Positions 39,540 through 48,327 of a stretch of DNA of 64,000 nucleotides are shown in pieces (positions within the stretch are counted from its first letter, which is position 1; each line of letters begins with the position of its first letter). The DNA is taken from the NCBI GenBank assembly GCA_002347685.1, contig DDWS01000066.1, forward strand, positions 116,360 through 180,359, given 5' to 3'. The stretch is from Syntrophaceae bacterium UBA2280 (GTDB lineage Bacteria; Desulfobacterota; Syntrophia; Syntrophales; Smithellaceae). The position numbers and the translations under genes are program-made. The notes under the pieces were generated by a model. The model was not told the origin of the DNA, ran no database searches, and was given only the letters and a program-made list of their open reading frames with translations.

Positions 39540-40615
39540 TTTTTCACGCTCTCAATCACTCCCCCGCCGAGCAGCTCATCGCCAGCATAAAAGACGAAGG
39601 CCTGACCCGGCGTGATGGATTCCTGCGGTTGCATAAAATCCACAATCAGCTTGTCGCCTTCTTTCGTAACCTGACAGTGCGCCGGCTTTTTCCGGTAACG
39701 GATCTTTCCTTCCACGGCGTCGGGAAACGTATCGTTCAGAAGATTCACATCGCCCGCAATCAGACCGGTTGCAAAGAGTTCATCTTTTTGCCCTACGATT
39801 ACCCGATGATTATGCGCATCGATCTCCAGAACATACAAAGGGTGTTGAGCACTGACGCCGAGGCCGCCGCGCTGGCCGATCGTGTAATGAATGATACCTC
39901 GATGACGCCCCAGGACCTTGCCGCTTCGGTTGACGATATCGCCTGTGGGAACAGATATGTTTCGATCGGAAAAGACACGACCATAGTCACCTCCCGGCGT
40001 AAAACAGATATCCTGACTCTCCGGCTTTTGGGCGACATGCAATCCGGCCTGAAGCGCCAGTTTTCGCACTTCTTCTTTGGTGAGACGGCCCAGCGGGAAC
40101 AAGATGTAGGACAGATCCGACACCGCAATCGGATACAGGAAATACGTTTGATCCTTCATCCGGTCAGCGGGGCGCAGCAGATGCCATCCGCTCGCGTCGC
40201 TCTCAATCCGCGCATAGTGGCCGGTTGCCAGCGCGTCAAACCCCAGACCGCGGGCTTTTTGCAAAAGCGCCCCGAACTTCAAATAGCGGTTGCAGTCCAC
40301 ACAGGGATTCGGGGTTCGTCCCTGCAAATACTCGGCTGTGAATTTTCCAATCACCCGTTCTTCCATGAGCGGGGCGAAGTCAAAAACAAAATGGGGTATA
40401 CCCAGCTGACCGCAGACTTTTTTCGCATCCTCAATCGCATCACCGCCGCAGCAACTGGCCCGGTCGTCTTCGCGTTTGATGCCCAGACACATGGTTACAC
40501 CCGTGACATCATAACCCGCTTCTTTAAGCAGATGGGCGGCCAGCGATGAATCGACTCCGCCGCTCATTGCAACCAATACTTTTTTTTTGACAGGACTACG
40601 ATGATCCATTTTCAT
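39524..40615 (-). CDS. mnmA: tRNA-specific 2-thiouridylase MnmA
   Basis: Thiolates U34 of tRNAs for Lys, Glu and Gln. 363 residues with the PP-loop SGGVDSS, catalytic cysteines in NPCVDCNR and the second in SQDICFTP, and the family ATGHYARI. It is placed with two other sulfur genes behind an Rrf2 regulator, a position like the IscS/cysteine modules of other bacteria. The start is ATG 40615. The stop overlaps a period-7 repeat. Confidence 0.95.
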   Translation of the reverse strand: MKMDHRSPVKKKVLVAMSGGVDSSLAAHLLKEAGYDVTGVTMCLGIKREDDRASCCGGDAIEDAKKVCGQLGIPHFVFDFAPLMEERVIGKFTAEYLQGRTPNPCVDCNRYLKFGALLQKARGLGFDALATGHYARIESDASGWHLLRPADRMKDQTYFLYPIAVSDLSYILFPLGRLTKEEVRKLALQAGLHVAQKPESQDICFTPGGDYGRVFSDRNISVPTGDIVNRSGKVLGRHRGIIHYTIGQRGGLGVSAQHPLYVLEIDAHNHRVIVGQKDELFATGLIAGDVNLLNDTFPDAVEGKIRYRKKPAHCQVTKEGDKLIVDFMQPQESITPGQAFVFYAGDELLGGGVIESVKKVISE

Positions 40616-40622
40616 TTTTGCC

Positions 40623-41063
40623 CTAGATATTGCTCCTTATATTATTTTCCGCTTTTTTACGGCGCGTGCTCGCCAGGTCTGCCAGTGTCACGGAACTTAA
40701 TGTCTCGCCAATCTTCCGACCCAATATACCCCAAATATCGCGTGTCGGACAGATACTGACACGTGAGCATGACTCTGGATTTGAAACACAATCAACCAGA
40801 CAGATATCTCCCTCGAGAGCCTCCAAAATATCCTTTACCGTGATCTCTTCCGGCCTGCGCGCAAGTTTGTAGCCCCCGTGAGCGCCTCTTGTTGAATTGA
40901 TCAATCCGGCGCTGCGAAGCGAGATGACGATCAGACTCAAATACTTCTCTGACACATCCTCCCTTTTGGCGATATCTTTTAAAAAGATAGGAACCAAATC
41001 ATAATGATCGGCCAAATCCGACATCATTCTCACACCATATCTTGACCTTGTCGACAGTTTCAT
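40623..41063 (-). CDS. Rrf2 family regulator (cysteine-cluster type)
   Basis: Winged-helix regulator, 146 residues from ATG 41063, where family sequence begins (MKLSTRSRYGVRMM); a longer frame runs to 41123 across the promoter. The DNA-binding helix is EKYLSLIVISLRSAGLI with the wing RGAHGGY. Cysteines CLVDC, SC and CP in the C-terminal half match the cluster-binding CymR/IscR pattern. It leads mnmA-metY-cysK on the same strand, so it likely senses cysteine or Fe-S status and represses its own operon. Confidence 0.9.
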   Translation of the reverse strand: MKLSTRSRYGVRMMSDLADHYDLVPIFLKDIAKREDVSEKYLSLIVISLRSAGLINSTRGAHGGYKLARRPEEITVKDILEALEGDICLVDCVSNPESCSRVSICPTRDIWGILGRKIGETLSSVTLADLASTRRKKAENNIRSNI

Positions 41064-41089
41064 TCCCTGTTCTTTGAACACTACCTTTC

Positions 41090-41134
41090 CTATCGATTCG
41101 ATAGTAATTAAACTGTTATCCAAATTCTGTCAAT
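41090..41134 (-). promoter_or_regulatory. Promoter and operator of the rrf2-mnmA-metY-cysK operon
   Basis: Minus-strand TTGACA (41134-41129), 18-base spacer, TAATTA (41110-41105). Directly after it lies a perfect palindrome CTATCGA-A-TCGATAG (41104-41090), with ACTAT-N7-ATAG as core. It covers the expected transcription start, a classic autorepression position. The second rrf2 gene at 60586 has a near-identical promoter-operator. Confidence 0.75.
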
Positions 41135-41397
41135 ACTTTTTTTAATCATACTCCGGCGTCATATACCTCGAATTGCGTGAGTAGGATTTTCTTATCTTGT
41201 TATTTGCCGCCTGGTCTTCGACTAGAGGTTTTTATAGGATGCCCTCTCATTTTCATGCCTTTGTTCCTTGACCATTCGGCCTTTTCAGTGTACGAAACGG
41301 TCAAATGATCCGAAAAAACATGGGCTGTCGTAGTTGAACGACCCGTCGCTTTTCGGGGCATGAAAAACAACATCCCCAATCACAAAGGAGACAATCC

Positions 41398-41739
41398 ATG
41401 ACCGAGCAAAAAATCACGAATATTCAGATCAACACCAATAATCTTTACAAGGAAGAAAGTTTCACAGACCTGACGTTTGCGACCATCCGTCGATTGACGC
41501 CCATCCAGATTGACGGATCTCCGGATGAAAGCCGTGAAGCTATTTTTACCGGCATGGCCCAGCTCATGTCTCCCAACGGCCCAATTCCGGTTCAGTGCAT
41601 CATAGACGGCGCGAAAACCCTCAGCGACGCGGCAGCCAAACTTCCCGATGCGATTGAAAAATCAGTCCAGGCGATGATCGCCGAAGCCCAGGAGATGGAA
41701 CGCAAGGAAGCGTCCCGAATCGTCATGCCCGGCCAATAG
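41398..41739 (+). CDS. Conserved small cytoplasmic protein, unknown
   Basis: A 113-residue acidic protein without signal peptide or membrane segment. AAAGGAG precedes the ATG, and a strong terminator follows at 41767, so it is a monocistronic unit and likely well expressed. It has a mid-protein patch GPIPVQCII and an alpha-helical C-terminal half. No family recognised. Confidence 0.65.
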   Translation: MTEQKITNIQINTNNLYKEESFTDLTFATIRRLTPIQIDGSPDESREAIFTGMAQLMSPNGPIPVQCIIDGAKTLSDAAAKLPDAIEKSVQAMIAEAQEMERKEASRIVMPGQ

Positions 41740-41766
41740 AAATGATCAATGACCGCATATGAAAGA

Positions 41767-41802
41767 AAAGGGCAGGCTCTTTTTCAGAGTCTGCCCTTTT
41801 TT
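41767..41802 (+). terminator. Intrinsic terminator
   Basis: AAAGGGCAGGCTCT (41767-41780) pairs with AGAGTCTGCCCTTT (41786-41799), a 14-base stem with one G-U pair and a TTTTC loop, followed by T residues. It serves the 41398 gene and, by its A-rich 5' side, may also serve the convergent PEP-CTERM gene. Confidence 0.9.
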
Positions 41803-41825
41803 AATCACTTGTTTGAAAGAAATGC

Positions 41826-42530
41826 CTACTTCTTGAAGCGCCTTGCGAAACCCGCCAGGCCCAAAAGCCCCAGGCCAAAGAGGATCAAAGACATCGGCTC
41901 GGGAACGGGCACATTATAGCGGACAAGGTAATTCTGTTTATCCAATCGGTTAACCACCTGCCCGTCTTCAATTGTTGGATTGACCGCCAATGCCCATCCG
42001 GTGCTTGACGCAGGGATCGAATCCTTCACGGCAGTCCAGAGTGCTTCCGCACTTGTGTTGTAGGTGGTTGTATGAGTCAGAAAAGAGCCCACACTTAAAC
42101 TAAATCTACTGTCAAACATGATTTCCCAAATGGCTATCTGTGCGGCCGCTTTCCATACCTGTTCACTAGCCGTTCCTTCATAGTTGGTATAATAATAATC
42201 GGCAACTGCCACCGCGGCAAGGTACTTGCTGGCATCCAGACCAAAATTTGAAAGCCCGGAGTCGATTGAAATCAAGGTGTATTGTGTTCCTACACCCTGT
42301 TGGGGCGCCCATGCGTTTTCCACGCAAAACGCCTCATCAAGAGCCCCCCCGTTTAAGGACACATCATAATCAAGAAGGAGATTAACCTTTCCCAACACCG
42401 GCATGGTGACACTTGCCGATGGCGATGAAGCATATAATGTCAGTTCTGCATTTCCTATGATACCGGCATTCGCATAAAGCGGAACCATGAAAAGCACGGC
42501 TAAAATCGTAAATCGCAATAATTTTTTCAT
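41826..42530 (-). CDS. PEP-CTERM sorting domain protein
   Basis: Exported protein of 234 residues with a signal peptide (residues 1-22, ending in NA-G) and a C-terminal sorting signal: VPEPMSL, a hydrophobic stretch, and the basic tail RRFKK. PEP-CTERM proteins are processed by exosortase and released to the cell surface or matrix. Exosortase genes are not in the window. The central domain is unknown. A sigma-54-type promoter precedes it, and GGAGG lies just before the ATG. Confidence 0.93.
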   Translation of the reverse strand: MKKLLRFTILAVLFMVPLYANAGIIGNAELTLYASSPSASVTMPVLGKVNLLLDYDVSLNGGALDEAFCVENAWAPQQGVGTQYTLISIDSGLSNFGLDASKYLAAVAVADYYYTNYEGTASEQVWKAAAQIAIWEIMFDSRFSLSVGSFLTHTTTYNTSAEALWTAVKDSIPASSTGWALAVNPTIEDGQVVNRLDKQNYLVRYNVPVPEPMSLILFGLGLLGLAGFARRFKK

Positions 42531-42565
42531 TTCACTTCCTCCATAACGTTATTGAAAAATAAGAC

Positions 42566-42582
42566 AAGCACACAATATGCCA
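42566..42582 (-). promoter_or_regulatory. Sigma-54-type promoter of the PEP-CTERM gene
   Basis: Minus strand TGGCATATTGTGTGCTT: the -24 GG and -12 GC are separated by exactly 10 bases, matching TGGCAC-N5-TTGCW. It lies 36 bases upstream of the PEP-CTERM ATG. PEP-CTERM genes are often driven by sigma-54 with the regulator PrsR; a binding site for it is not identified. Confidence 0.65.
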
Positions 42583-42883
42583 CAAACCATCCATCTGCCG
42601 TAATAATATGTATCCTATTGTATTTGATGATTAATGATTTCATTTCAAGCGGGCTTGCCTGCCCTGATGATAATTTTTGATTTTCAATTGTAAAGATATC
42701 CGACACCGGCAGGAACAAATAACCTGATGATTCGGAGCAGAAATGTCGCCAACGGGCTAACCCCTTCAATACACTGCGGATATTCGATGTAAAGTTTTCC
42801 GACACCCCTTCGCCGCCCGAAGATCTTGACATTTGTCTCATAAGGGCATAGATTTATGTAAAAGCCGACAGGATATGAATGCC

Positions 42884-43132
42884 ATGCCGATTTATGAATA
42901 TTCATGTAATCAGTGCAAAAAACAATTCGAGGTGGTCACACTCAGCCTCCGTGAAAAGCCAAAAGCCGTTTGTCCGAAGTGCAAATCGAAAAAAACAAGT
43001 AAGATGATCTCCAAAGTCGGAAAAGGGAAATACGGATCCATGAGCTCCGGCGGATCCACCGCCACCAGCACCACTGCAGGTTCAGGCTGCGCGTCCTGCT
43101 CATCTTCAAACTGTTCTTCATGCGGCCATTAG
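42884..43132 (+). CDS. FmdB-family zinc ribbon protein
   Basis: Small zinc-ribbon protein of 82 residues starting MPIYEYSCNQCKKQFEVV, with the second pair CPKCKSKKTSK, the typical FmdB/putative regulatory zinc ribbon. A Ser/Gly-rich tail ends with a cluster of cysteines (CASCSSSNCSSCGH), also usual for the family. I start at ATG 42884; frames from 42875 or 42833 are possible. It often accompanies formate/methylotrophy or uncharacterised genes; no function assigned. Confidence 0.85.
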   Translation: MPIYEYSCNQCKKQFEVVTLSLREKPKAVCPKCKSKKTSKMISKVGKGKYGSMSSGGSTATSTTAGSGCASCSSSNCSSCGH

Positions 43133-43412
43133 GCCTCTTGATACCGCATCGTTTTTCGATGGAATGACGTTTTGGCCATACGCTTTGATGTTGATCAACG
43201 ATCAATTGGCCTCGAACTCAGTATCGCACTTTCTGAACCTCTTTCATTTCTTCCAGCAGCGTTTCTTCCCGCTATTGTTGCTTTCAGCGCCTGACCGAAT
43301 CGGCTTTCTTTTCAGGCATCGTTTCGTTCAGGCTGTCAATGATAGCCGGTCGTACAACCGGCGCAAGGTGTGACCAGACTTTTGAACCCTTTAAACGGAA
43401 AGGAGAGAGAAG

Positions 43413-43622
43413 ATGGGAAACATTTATAAAGTTATTGAAATTATCGGAAGCAGCGAGAAATCCTGGGAAGAAGCGGCAAGAAATGCCGTGGAAACAGCGG
43501 CAAAAAGCCTCAAGGAAATCCGGATCGCTGAAGTCAAGGAACTCGACATGAGGGTTGAAGAAGGCAAAGTTGCCGAATACCGCGCGAAACTAAGAGTATC
43601 CTTCAAGTATCTTCCTGCATAA
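43413..43622 (+). CDS. Dodecin family protein
   Basis: A 69-residue protein of the dodecin type, which forms hollow dodecamers binding flavins. The start VIEIIGSSEKSWEEAARNAVETA and the strand EVKELDMRVEEGKVAEYRAKLRVSFKY fit the family. AAGGAG precedes the ATG. A hairpin (GCCGGT/ACCGGC) lies about 60 bases upstream. Confidence 0.9.
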   Translation: MGNIYKVIEIIGSSEKSWEEAARNAVETAAKSLKEIRIAEVKELDMRVEEGKVAEYRAKLRVSFKYLPA

Positions 43623-43754
43623 AATCTGCGCGTGGACCCAACCCGGTCAACCATTCACTCATCAGCCTCCCTTCCGGCGCCGGGGTTCCCGCCGCTGGAA
43701 GGGAGGCAAATCGGCGCTCCGTGCCTCATGTTTATATCAAACGCAGCCTGACGG

Positions 43755-44171
43755 CTACCGACCACGCAACCGGTATTCCTCATAACCGCCCCGCAGGGCA
43801 TAGATGGACTTAAACCCTCGTTTTTCCAGAAGCCATAACGCCAGATTTGTTTTATTGATTGTCCGGCAATACAGCAAAACCGGTGTGTCCTTATATTCAT
43901 CCAGGGAGGATGGGTCAGCGTGCAGCACCTCAATCGGAACATTCACCGCATCCGGCACATGCCCCTGTCCAAACTCCAGAGGCGTTCGCAAATCGACAAT
44001 CACCGCACCTTGTTCTTGAGCCACCTTCTTTAACTGATCAACGCCGATCCATCGGATAGACGTTACCTCCCCGGCCTGAGACTGTGACAGTATCCCGGAA
44101 AAAAGAAACAGCATCAATATGCCCAGGGCTCTGATCGACAGGCCGGCAGGCGTCCTTGTTTTTCTACTCAT
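43755..44171 (-). CDS. Exported rhodanese domain protein
   Basis: A 138-residue protein with an N-terminal signal peptide or membrane anchor (residues about 9-30, SIRALGILMLFLFSGIL, then SQA) and a rhodanese domain. The active-site loop is CRTINKTNLA, with the catalytic Cys but without the usual second Arg. ATG 44171 lies 7 bases after the permease stop. It is the last gene of the arsenic/redox cluster and probably handles sulfur or selenium in the periplasm, an inference. Confidence 0.82.
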   Translation of the reverse strand: MSRKTRTPAGLSIRALGILMLFLFSGILSQSQAGEVTSIRWIGVDQLKKVAQEQGAVIVDLRTPLEFGQGHVPDAVNVPIEVLHADPSSLDEYKDTPVLLYCRTINKTNLALWLLEKRGFKSIYALRGGYEEYRLRGR

Positions 44172-44178
44172 TTTACGT

Positions 44179-45348
44179 CTATCCTGCAAACCAGCCATAT
44201 GCCATACCGGCAATGGTTGAAAGAACCACGACGATGAAGCAGTAAACGGCTGTTTTCTTGATGCCCATAATGCTGGCGATGGCAATCATGTTAGGCAGGG
44301 ATAAAGCCGGTCCGGCCAGAAGCAGAGCGAGCGCCGGGCCCTGCCCCATGCCGGAACCGATCAGCCCCTGGAGAATCGGTACCTCGGTGAGCGTGGCAAA
44401 ATACATGAGCGCACCGACAAGGGAGGCAAAGAAATTCGCCCCGAGTGAATTGCCGCCGACGAGCATTTGGATGTATTGTTCGGGAATCAGCGCCGGATGG
44501 CCGGGGCGACCCAGAAGAAACCCCGCCACCAGCACACCGCCTAATAAAAGCGGCAGAATCTGTTTCGAAAATCCCCAGGTGGCATCCACCCAGTTTTTGA
44601 GTTCCTCTTTGACAAACCATTTTTTGAGCATGAAGGCTAAGACGGCCAGCAATAACACAACCAGATACCACTTGAAGCTGAAAATCGTATTCCACAGCTT
44701 ACCGTCATCATCTGCGGGACTCGCAAACGAGGCGAAGATTAAAATCAGCACCATCGTCAGCATATACAGACCATTTTTCCAAAGCGGCCGGGTTTCATCC
44801 TCATCCGGCAAAAAGAGTTCGCCGGTTTGACGGTTGGCGTCATCCTTGCGAAAAATAAACGCCATGAGCAGACCCGTCACAATGGCAAAGACGATCGCGC
44901 CGATGGCGCGCGCCAGGCCCAGCTGCCAGCCCAGCACTTTGGCGGTGAGAATGATGGCCAGCACGTTGATGGCCGGACCGGAATACAGAAATGCCGTGGC
45001 CGGACCAATCCCCGCGCCGCGCGTGTAAATGCCGGCAAAGAGCGGCAGCACCGTGCATGAACAAACCGCCAGCACGGAACCGGAAACGGACGCAACCGAG
45101 TAGGACAGGATCTTATTGGCCTTCGCGCCGAAATATTTGAGCACCGCCGCCTGGGAAACAAAAACAGTGATAGCGCCTGCGATAAAGAAAGCGGGAATCA
45201 GGCAGGTGAGCACATGCTGGCGGGCATACTCCTGAAGCATCATAAACGCTTCGAGACCCGCCCGGCCGATAAGCGCGGAATCCCACGGGATATAGTAGGC
45301 TCCGAGGAAGATCACGACGATTAAAAGGAGCTTTTGCAATTCTTTCAT
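44179..45348 (-). CDS. arsP: ArsP/DUF318-type permease
   Basis: Membrane permease of 389 residues with about ten transmembrane helices and a central hydrophilic loop. Motifs CSCTVLPLFAGIY, SGPAINVLAI and GPALALLLAGPALSLPN are typical of the permease family that includes ArsP, an organoarsenical exporter. Its place in an arsenic cluster favours that role, but the family also contains other predicted metal or thiol transporters. Confidence 0.85.
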   Translation of the reverse strand: MKELQKLLLIVVIFLGAYYIPWDSALIGRAGLEAFMMLQEYARQHVLTCLIPAFFIAGAITVFVSQAAVLKYFGAKANKILSYSVASVSGSVLAVCSCTVLPLFAGIYTRGAGIGPATAFLYSGPAINVLAIILTAKVLGWQLGLARAIGAIVFAIVTGLLMAFIFRKDDANRQTGELFLPDEDETRPLWKNGLYMLTMVLILIFASFASPADDDGKLWNTIFSFKWYLVVLLLAVLAFMLKKWFVKEELKNWVDATWGFSKQILPLLLGGVLVAGFLLGRPGHPALIPEQYIQMLVGGNSLGANFFASLVGALMYFATLTEVPILQGLIGSGMGQGPALALLLAGPALSLPNMIAIASIMGIKKTAVYCFIVVVLSTIAGMAYGWFAG

Positions 45349-45411
45349 TAAATCATAAAACCTCTCATAAGGGTTGTTCAGGGTCTCTTCACGAGAGACA
45401 GCTCATACGGA

Positions 45412-45657
45412 TCATGTTCCGCCAAATAAGGGTATGCCGCATCGCAGGGAAACATCGCCTGCAAACCCAACCGTGACCTTATCGCCCTCGACAATGACCG
45501 GGACCTGACGCTTTCCGCCTGAAAGAGAAAGCATTCTATCAAGACATTCCGGATCCTCATCGACATCGAAAAAATGAGCCCGATCACCATAGGCCTCACG
45601 CGCCTGTATACAGAAAGGACAGGTCTTCGTGCCGTAAATGATCATTTTTTGATCCAT
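45412..45657 (-). CDS. Glutaredoxin-like protein
   Basis: An 81-residue thioredoxin-fold protein with the CPFC active site near the N terminus (GTKTCPFCIQAREAYG) and the VPVIV cis-Pro motif. It is in the redox cluster, 63 bases downstream of a larger thioredoxin-like gene. It is probably cytoplasmic, as no signal peptide is seen. Confidence 0.85.
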   Translation of the reverse strand: MDQKMIIYGTKTCPFCIQAREAYGDRAHFFDVDEDPECLDRMLSLSGGKRQVPVIVEGDKVTVGFAGDVSLRCGIPLFGGT

Positions 45658-45684
45658 TGTTTCATCCTTTCTTTGATGATTTTG

Positions 45685-46188
45685 CTATACGGCTGCGTCT
45701 TCCAGCCATTGACGGATCTTATTCTTTTCCGGGGTCGTTCCGACGGAAACGATTTTTTTGTTGATGACCAGCGCCGGCGTTCCCATCACACCGTATTTAC
45801 CGATTTCAAGCGGGTCGGTCACATGAATCAACTCGCCGGGCATATTCATTTGAGCCATGACATCCCTGACATCCGCCTCCAGCCGGCTGCACTGTGCGCA
45901 ACCGGGACCTAAAATCAATACTTCCAGCCCTTCGAGCATTTCTTCCTCAACTGGCTGCCCCAAAAAGATTCGAAATTCGCGAACAAGCACCTTTTCATAG
46001 TTTTCACGGGCGCTGTCCGGTATATAGTTGTGCGCGGAAAGCCGGCTGATCATTTCACTGCCGATCACATCATCACTTTGCAAAAAGAGGCCCGGCTTCA
46101 TTGCTTCCATGACTTCCTGCAACCCGACGATGCCGACCAGACTCCCTTTCACTCTGATTTTTGTAACTTCTTGCGCTGCCACAATCAT
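45685..46188 (-). CDS. Thioredoxin-like protein with N-terminal extension
   Basis: A 167-residue protein: the first 80 residues contain a domain I do not recognise (KGSLVGIVGLQEVMEAM), and the last 80 form a small thioredoxin fold of the MTH895/redox-active disulfide type, with CAQC in ILGPGCAQCSRLEADVRD and the cis-Pro motif MGTPALVIN. The fold resembles the standalone protein at 49971. It is cytoplasmic by sequence and follows the VKOR-DsbA gene by 13 bases. Confidence 0.8.
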   Translation of the reverse strand: MIVAAQEVTKIRVKGSLVGIVGLQEVMEAMKPGLFLQSDDVIGSEMISRLSAHNYIPDSARENYEKVLVREFRIFLGQPVEEEMLEGLEVLILGPGCAQCSRLEADVRDVMAQMNMPGELIHVTDPLEIGKYGVMGTPALVINKKIVSVGTTPEKNKIRQWLEDAAV

Positions 46189-46201
46189 TAACCTTATTTT
46201 T

Positions 46202-47245
46202 TTACTGCTTTTTTATCGTCTCCAGATGCGACTTTAATGTTGTCAAGCCATCCCAGATTTCGTCTGTCCCGATATACTTCTTTACGTCTTTAGCCGAATA
46301 CTTGATGACAAAGGTTGGTGTCTGAGTAATTTGATTTTGTTTAATACTGGCGCTCAGCATGGGGAAGAGCGATTTTTCATCCATCGCCTTCCAGATAACA
46401 TTCTGCTCCTTGAGATAAGCCACCAGATCATCCTCCGTCTGGATACGTCTGACCTGTGCCGCATCAAAAAGGATTTTGCGGACATGAAAGACATTTTCTA
46501 CAGCGCTGTTGGCATTCACCGCATAGAGATAATACTTGGCATAGATCGGGGTCGCGCGGGAAAAAGGGACGTCAACAGATGTGATCTTGACCCGACCGGT
46601 TGCCAGCAGTTCCTTCAACAGCGGTTCCGCTTTCGTATCGATCCTCCGGCAGGGCGGACAGAAATAGTCCGAATACATGATCACTTCATAGGATCCGGTT
46701 CCCAAAGATGGAATGACGCGGGGGACGTCCTGTCCGTAAGCCGGCGTGACAGAACCGGAAAAAGTAAGCAGAATCGTCAGATAACCCAGCACACTGACCA
46801 ACAGCAACGGTAACTTTTTAATTTTCAACATTGGAAAATTCACCTCCCCAAGGAAATATAGCCACATCCGGCGACGGTTTTCATACCAGACAGATGGGAC
46901 TTCGTAATTCAGGATAAACATCGTGATCAGCACCACCGAAAACGCCAGACAAAAAGGGCAGTAAACATCGTTTTGCAGCTGAAAAGCGTACAGGTGGACT
47001 TCCACCCCCAACCCCGCGGCCAAAAGCGCCCGGACAAAGTTCGTTTGACGAAACGCGGCAAAAACAATGACCACGACCATATACGCGATACCCACCCATT
47101 TGAGATCGATTCCCAGAACATCTCCCTTGAGGTAGCTGCACGCCGTATCGCAGTAGTCATAATATGCCATGATGCCGACACCGGCCAGCGCCAGCACAAT
47201 GGTCAGGATATTGCGGTATTTTTTTATCATGTCTATGATCTTCAT
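46202..47245 (-). CDS. VKOR-DsbA fusion, disulfide-forming membrane protein
   Basis: A 347-residue fusion. The N-terminal VKOR domain has about four or five transmembrane helices with Cys32 and Cys36 (CDTAC) and the catalytic pair Cys96-Cys99 (VYCPFCLAF). After a hydrophobic linker (about 145-165), a periplasmic DsbA-like thioredoxin domain has CPPC (Cys196, Cys199) and cis-Pro TPTFVI. This layout makes disulfides in exported proteins, passing electrons to quinone. It is adjacent to acr3, suggesting the cluster handles exported thiols and arsenic together. Confidence 0.92.
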   Translation of the reverse strand: MKIIDMIKKYRNILTIVLALAGVGIMAYYDYCDTACSYLKGDVLGIDLKWVGIAYMVVVIVFAAFRQTNFVRALLAAGLGVEVHLYAFQLQNDVYCPFCLAFSVVLITMFILNYEVPSVWYENRRRMWLYFLGEVNFPMLKIKKLPLLLVSVLGYLTILLTFSGSVTPAYGQDVPRVIPSLGTGSYEVIMYSDYFCPPCRRIDTKAEPLLKELLATGRVKITSVDVPFSRATPIYAKYYLYAVNANSAVENVFHVRKILFDAAQVRRIQTEDDLVAYLKEQNVIWKAMDEKSLFPMLSASIKQNQITQTPTFVIKYSAKDVKKYIGTDEIWDGLTTLKSHLETIKKQ

Positions 47246-47256
47246 TGTCGCTTACC

Positions 47257-48318
47257 TCATCGTTTTGTCGGTTCGTTTTGGAAATACCGGGTCTGGAACT
47301 TCAACGCCACCGTCACCAATGCAATCATCACCGGCACTTCGACCAACGGCCCGATCACGGCCGCAAATGCCACGCCGGAATGGATGCCGAACACGGCAAT
47401 CGCCACGGCAATAGCCAGCTCAAAATTGTTGCTTGCCGCCGTGAACGCCAGGGTGGTTGTTTTGGAATAATCCGCGCCCACCTTTTTCCCCATGTAAAAG
47501 GATACCAGAAACATCACCACAAAGTAAATCAAAAGCGGAATGGCGATGCGCACGACATCGAGCGGCAGTGTGATGATCAGATTTCCCTTCAGGCTGAACA
47601 TCACCACAATGGTAAATAAAAGCGCGATCAGCGTCAACGGGCTGATGAGCGGCACAAAGCGCGCATGATACTTTTCTTTGCCCATGATCTTCACGCCGAT
47701 AAAACGTGTGAGCGCCCCTGCGATGCAGGGAACGCCCAGATAGATAAAGACGCTTTCGGCAATCTGGCCGATTGTGACATCCACGACGGAGCCTTGAAGA
47801 CCAAAGTATGGCGGGAGCACAGTGATAAAAAACCACGCAAACACGCTGTAGAATAAAACCTGAAAAATGGTGTTGAAAGCGACGAGTCCTGCCGCATATT
47901 CGGTACTGCCTTTTGCCAGCTCGTTCCAGACGATGACCATCGCGATGCAGCGCGCCAGGCCGATCATGATCAGCCCCACCATGTAATCCGGCTTGTCCGG
48001 CAGAAACAGGGCAGCCAGGGCAAACATGAGAATCGGGCCAATCACCCAGTTTTGTATCAGCGACAGGCCAAGAATTTTTACATTGCGGAACACCTGAGGG
48101 AGTTCCTCATACTTCACCTTGGCAAACGGCGGATACATCATCAAAATGAGTCCCACCGCAATCGGAATATTGGTCGTCCCGACTTGAAAACGATTGATGA
48201 AAGACTCGACTCCGGGAATGAGGTAACCCAAACCCACGCCCAGAATCATGGCCGTGAAGATCCACAAAGTCAGAAAACGATCTAAAAAAGATAATTTACT
48301 GGTGATACGCTCCGACAT
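47257..48318 (-). CDS. acr3: Arsenite efflux permease Acr3
   Basis: Arsenite exporter of 353 residues with about ten transmembrane helices. Key segments: [26 protein letters not shown] with the conserved Cys of Acr3, and [23 protein letters not shown] precedes ATG 48318. It is between the VKOR-DsbA and arsC genes. Confidence 0.94.
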   Translation of the reverse strand: MSERITSKLSFLDRFLTLWIFTAMILGVGLGYLIPGVESFINRFQVGTTNIPIAVGLILMMYPPFAKVKYEELPQVFRNVKILGLSLIQNWVIGPILMFALAALFLPDKPDYMVGLIMIGLARCIAMVIVWNELAKGSTEYAAGLVAFNTIFQVLFYSVFAWFFITVLPPYFGLQGSVVDVTIGQIAESVFIYLGVPCIAGALTRFIGVKIMGKEKYHARFVPLISPLTLIALLFTIVVMFSLKGNLIITLPLDVVRIAIPLLIYFVVMFLVSFYMGKKVGADYSKTTTLAFTAASNNFELAIAVAIAVFGIHSGVAFAAVIGPLVEVPVMIALVTVALKFQTRYFQNEPTKR

Positions 48319-48327
48319 GGCACCCCC

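Noticed and set aside
39470..40549. 359-codon frame opposite mnmA
   Set aside because: Antisense shadow; mnmA has all catalytic motifs on the minus strand.
42527..42841. 104-codon frame upstream of the PEP-CTERM gene
   Set aside because: It covers the sigma-54-type promoter and spacer, has no family signal and no ribosome-binding site, and overlaps the PEP-CTERM start.
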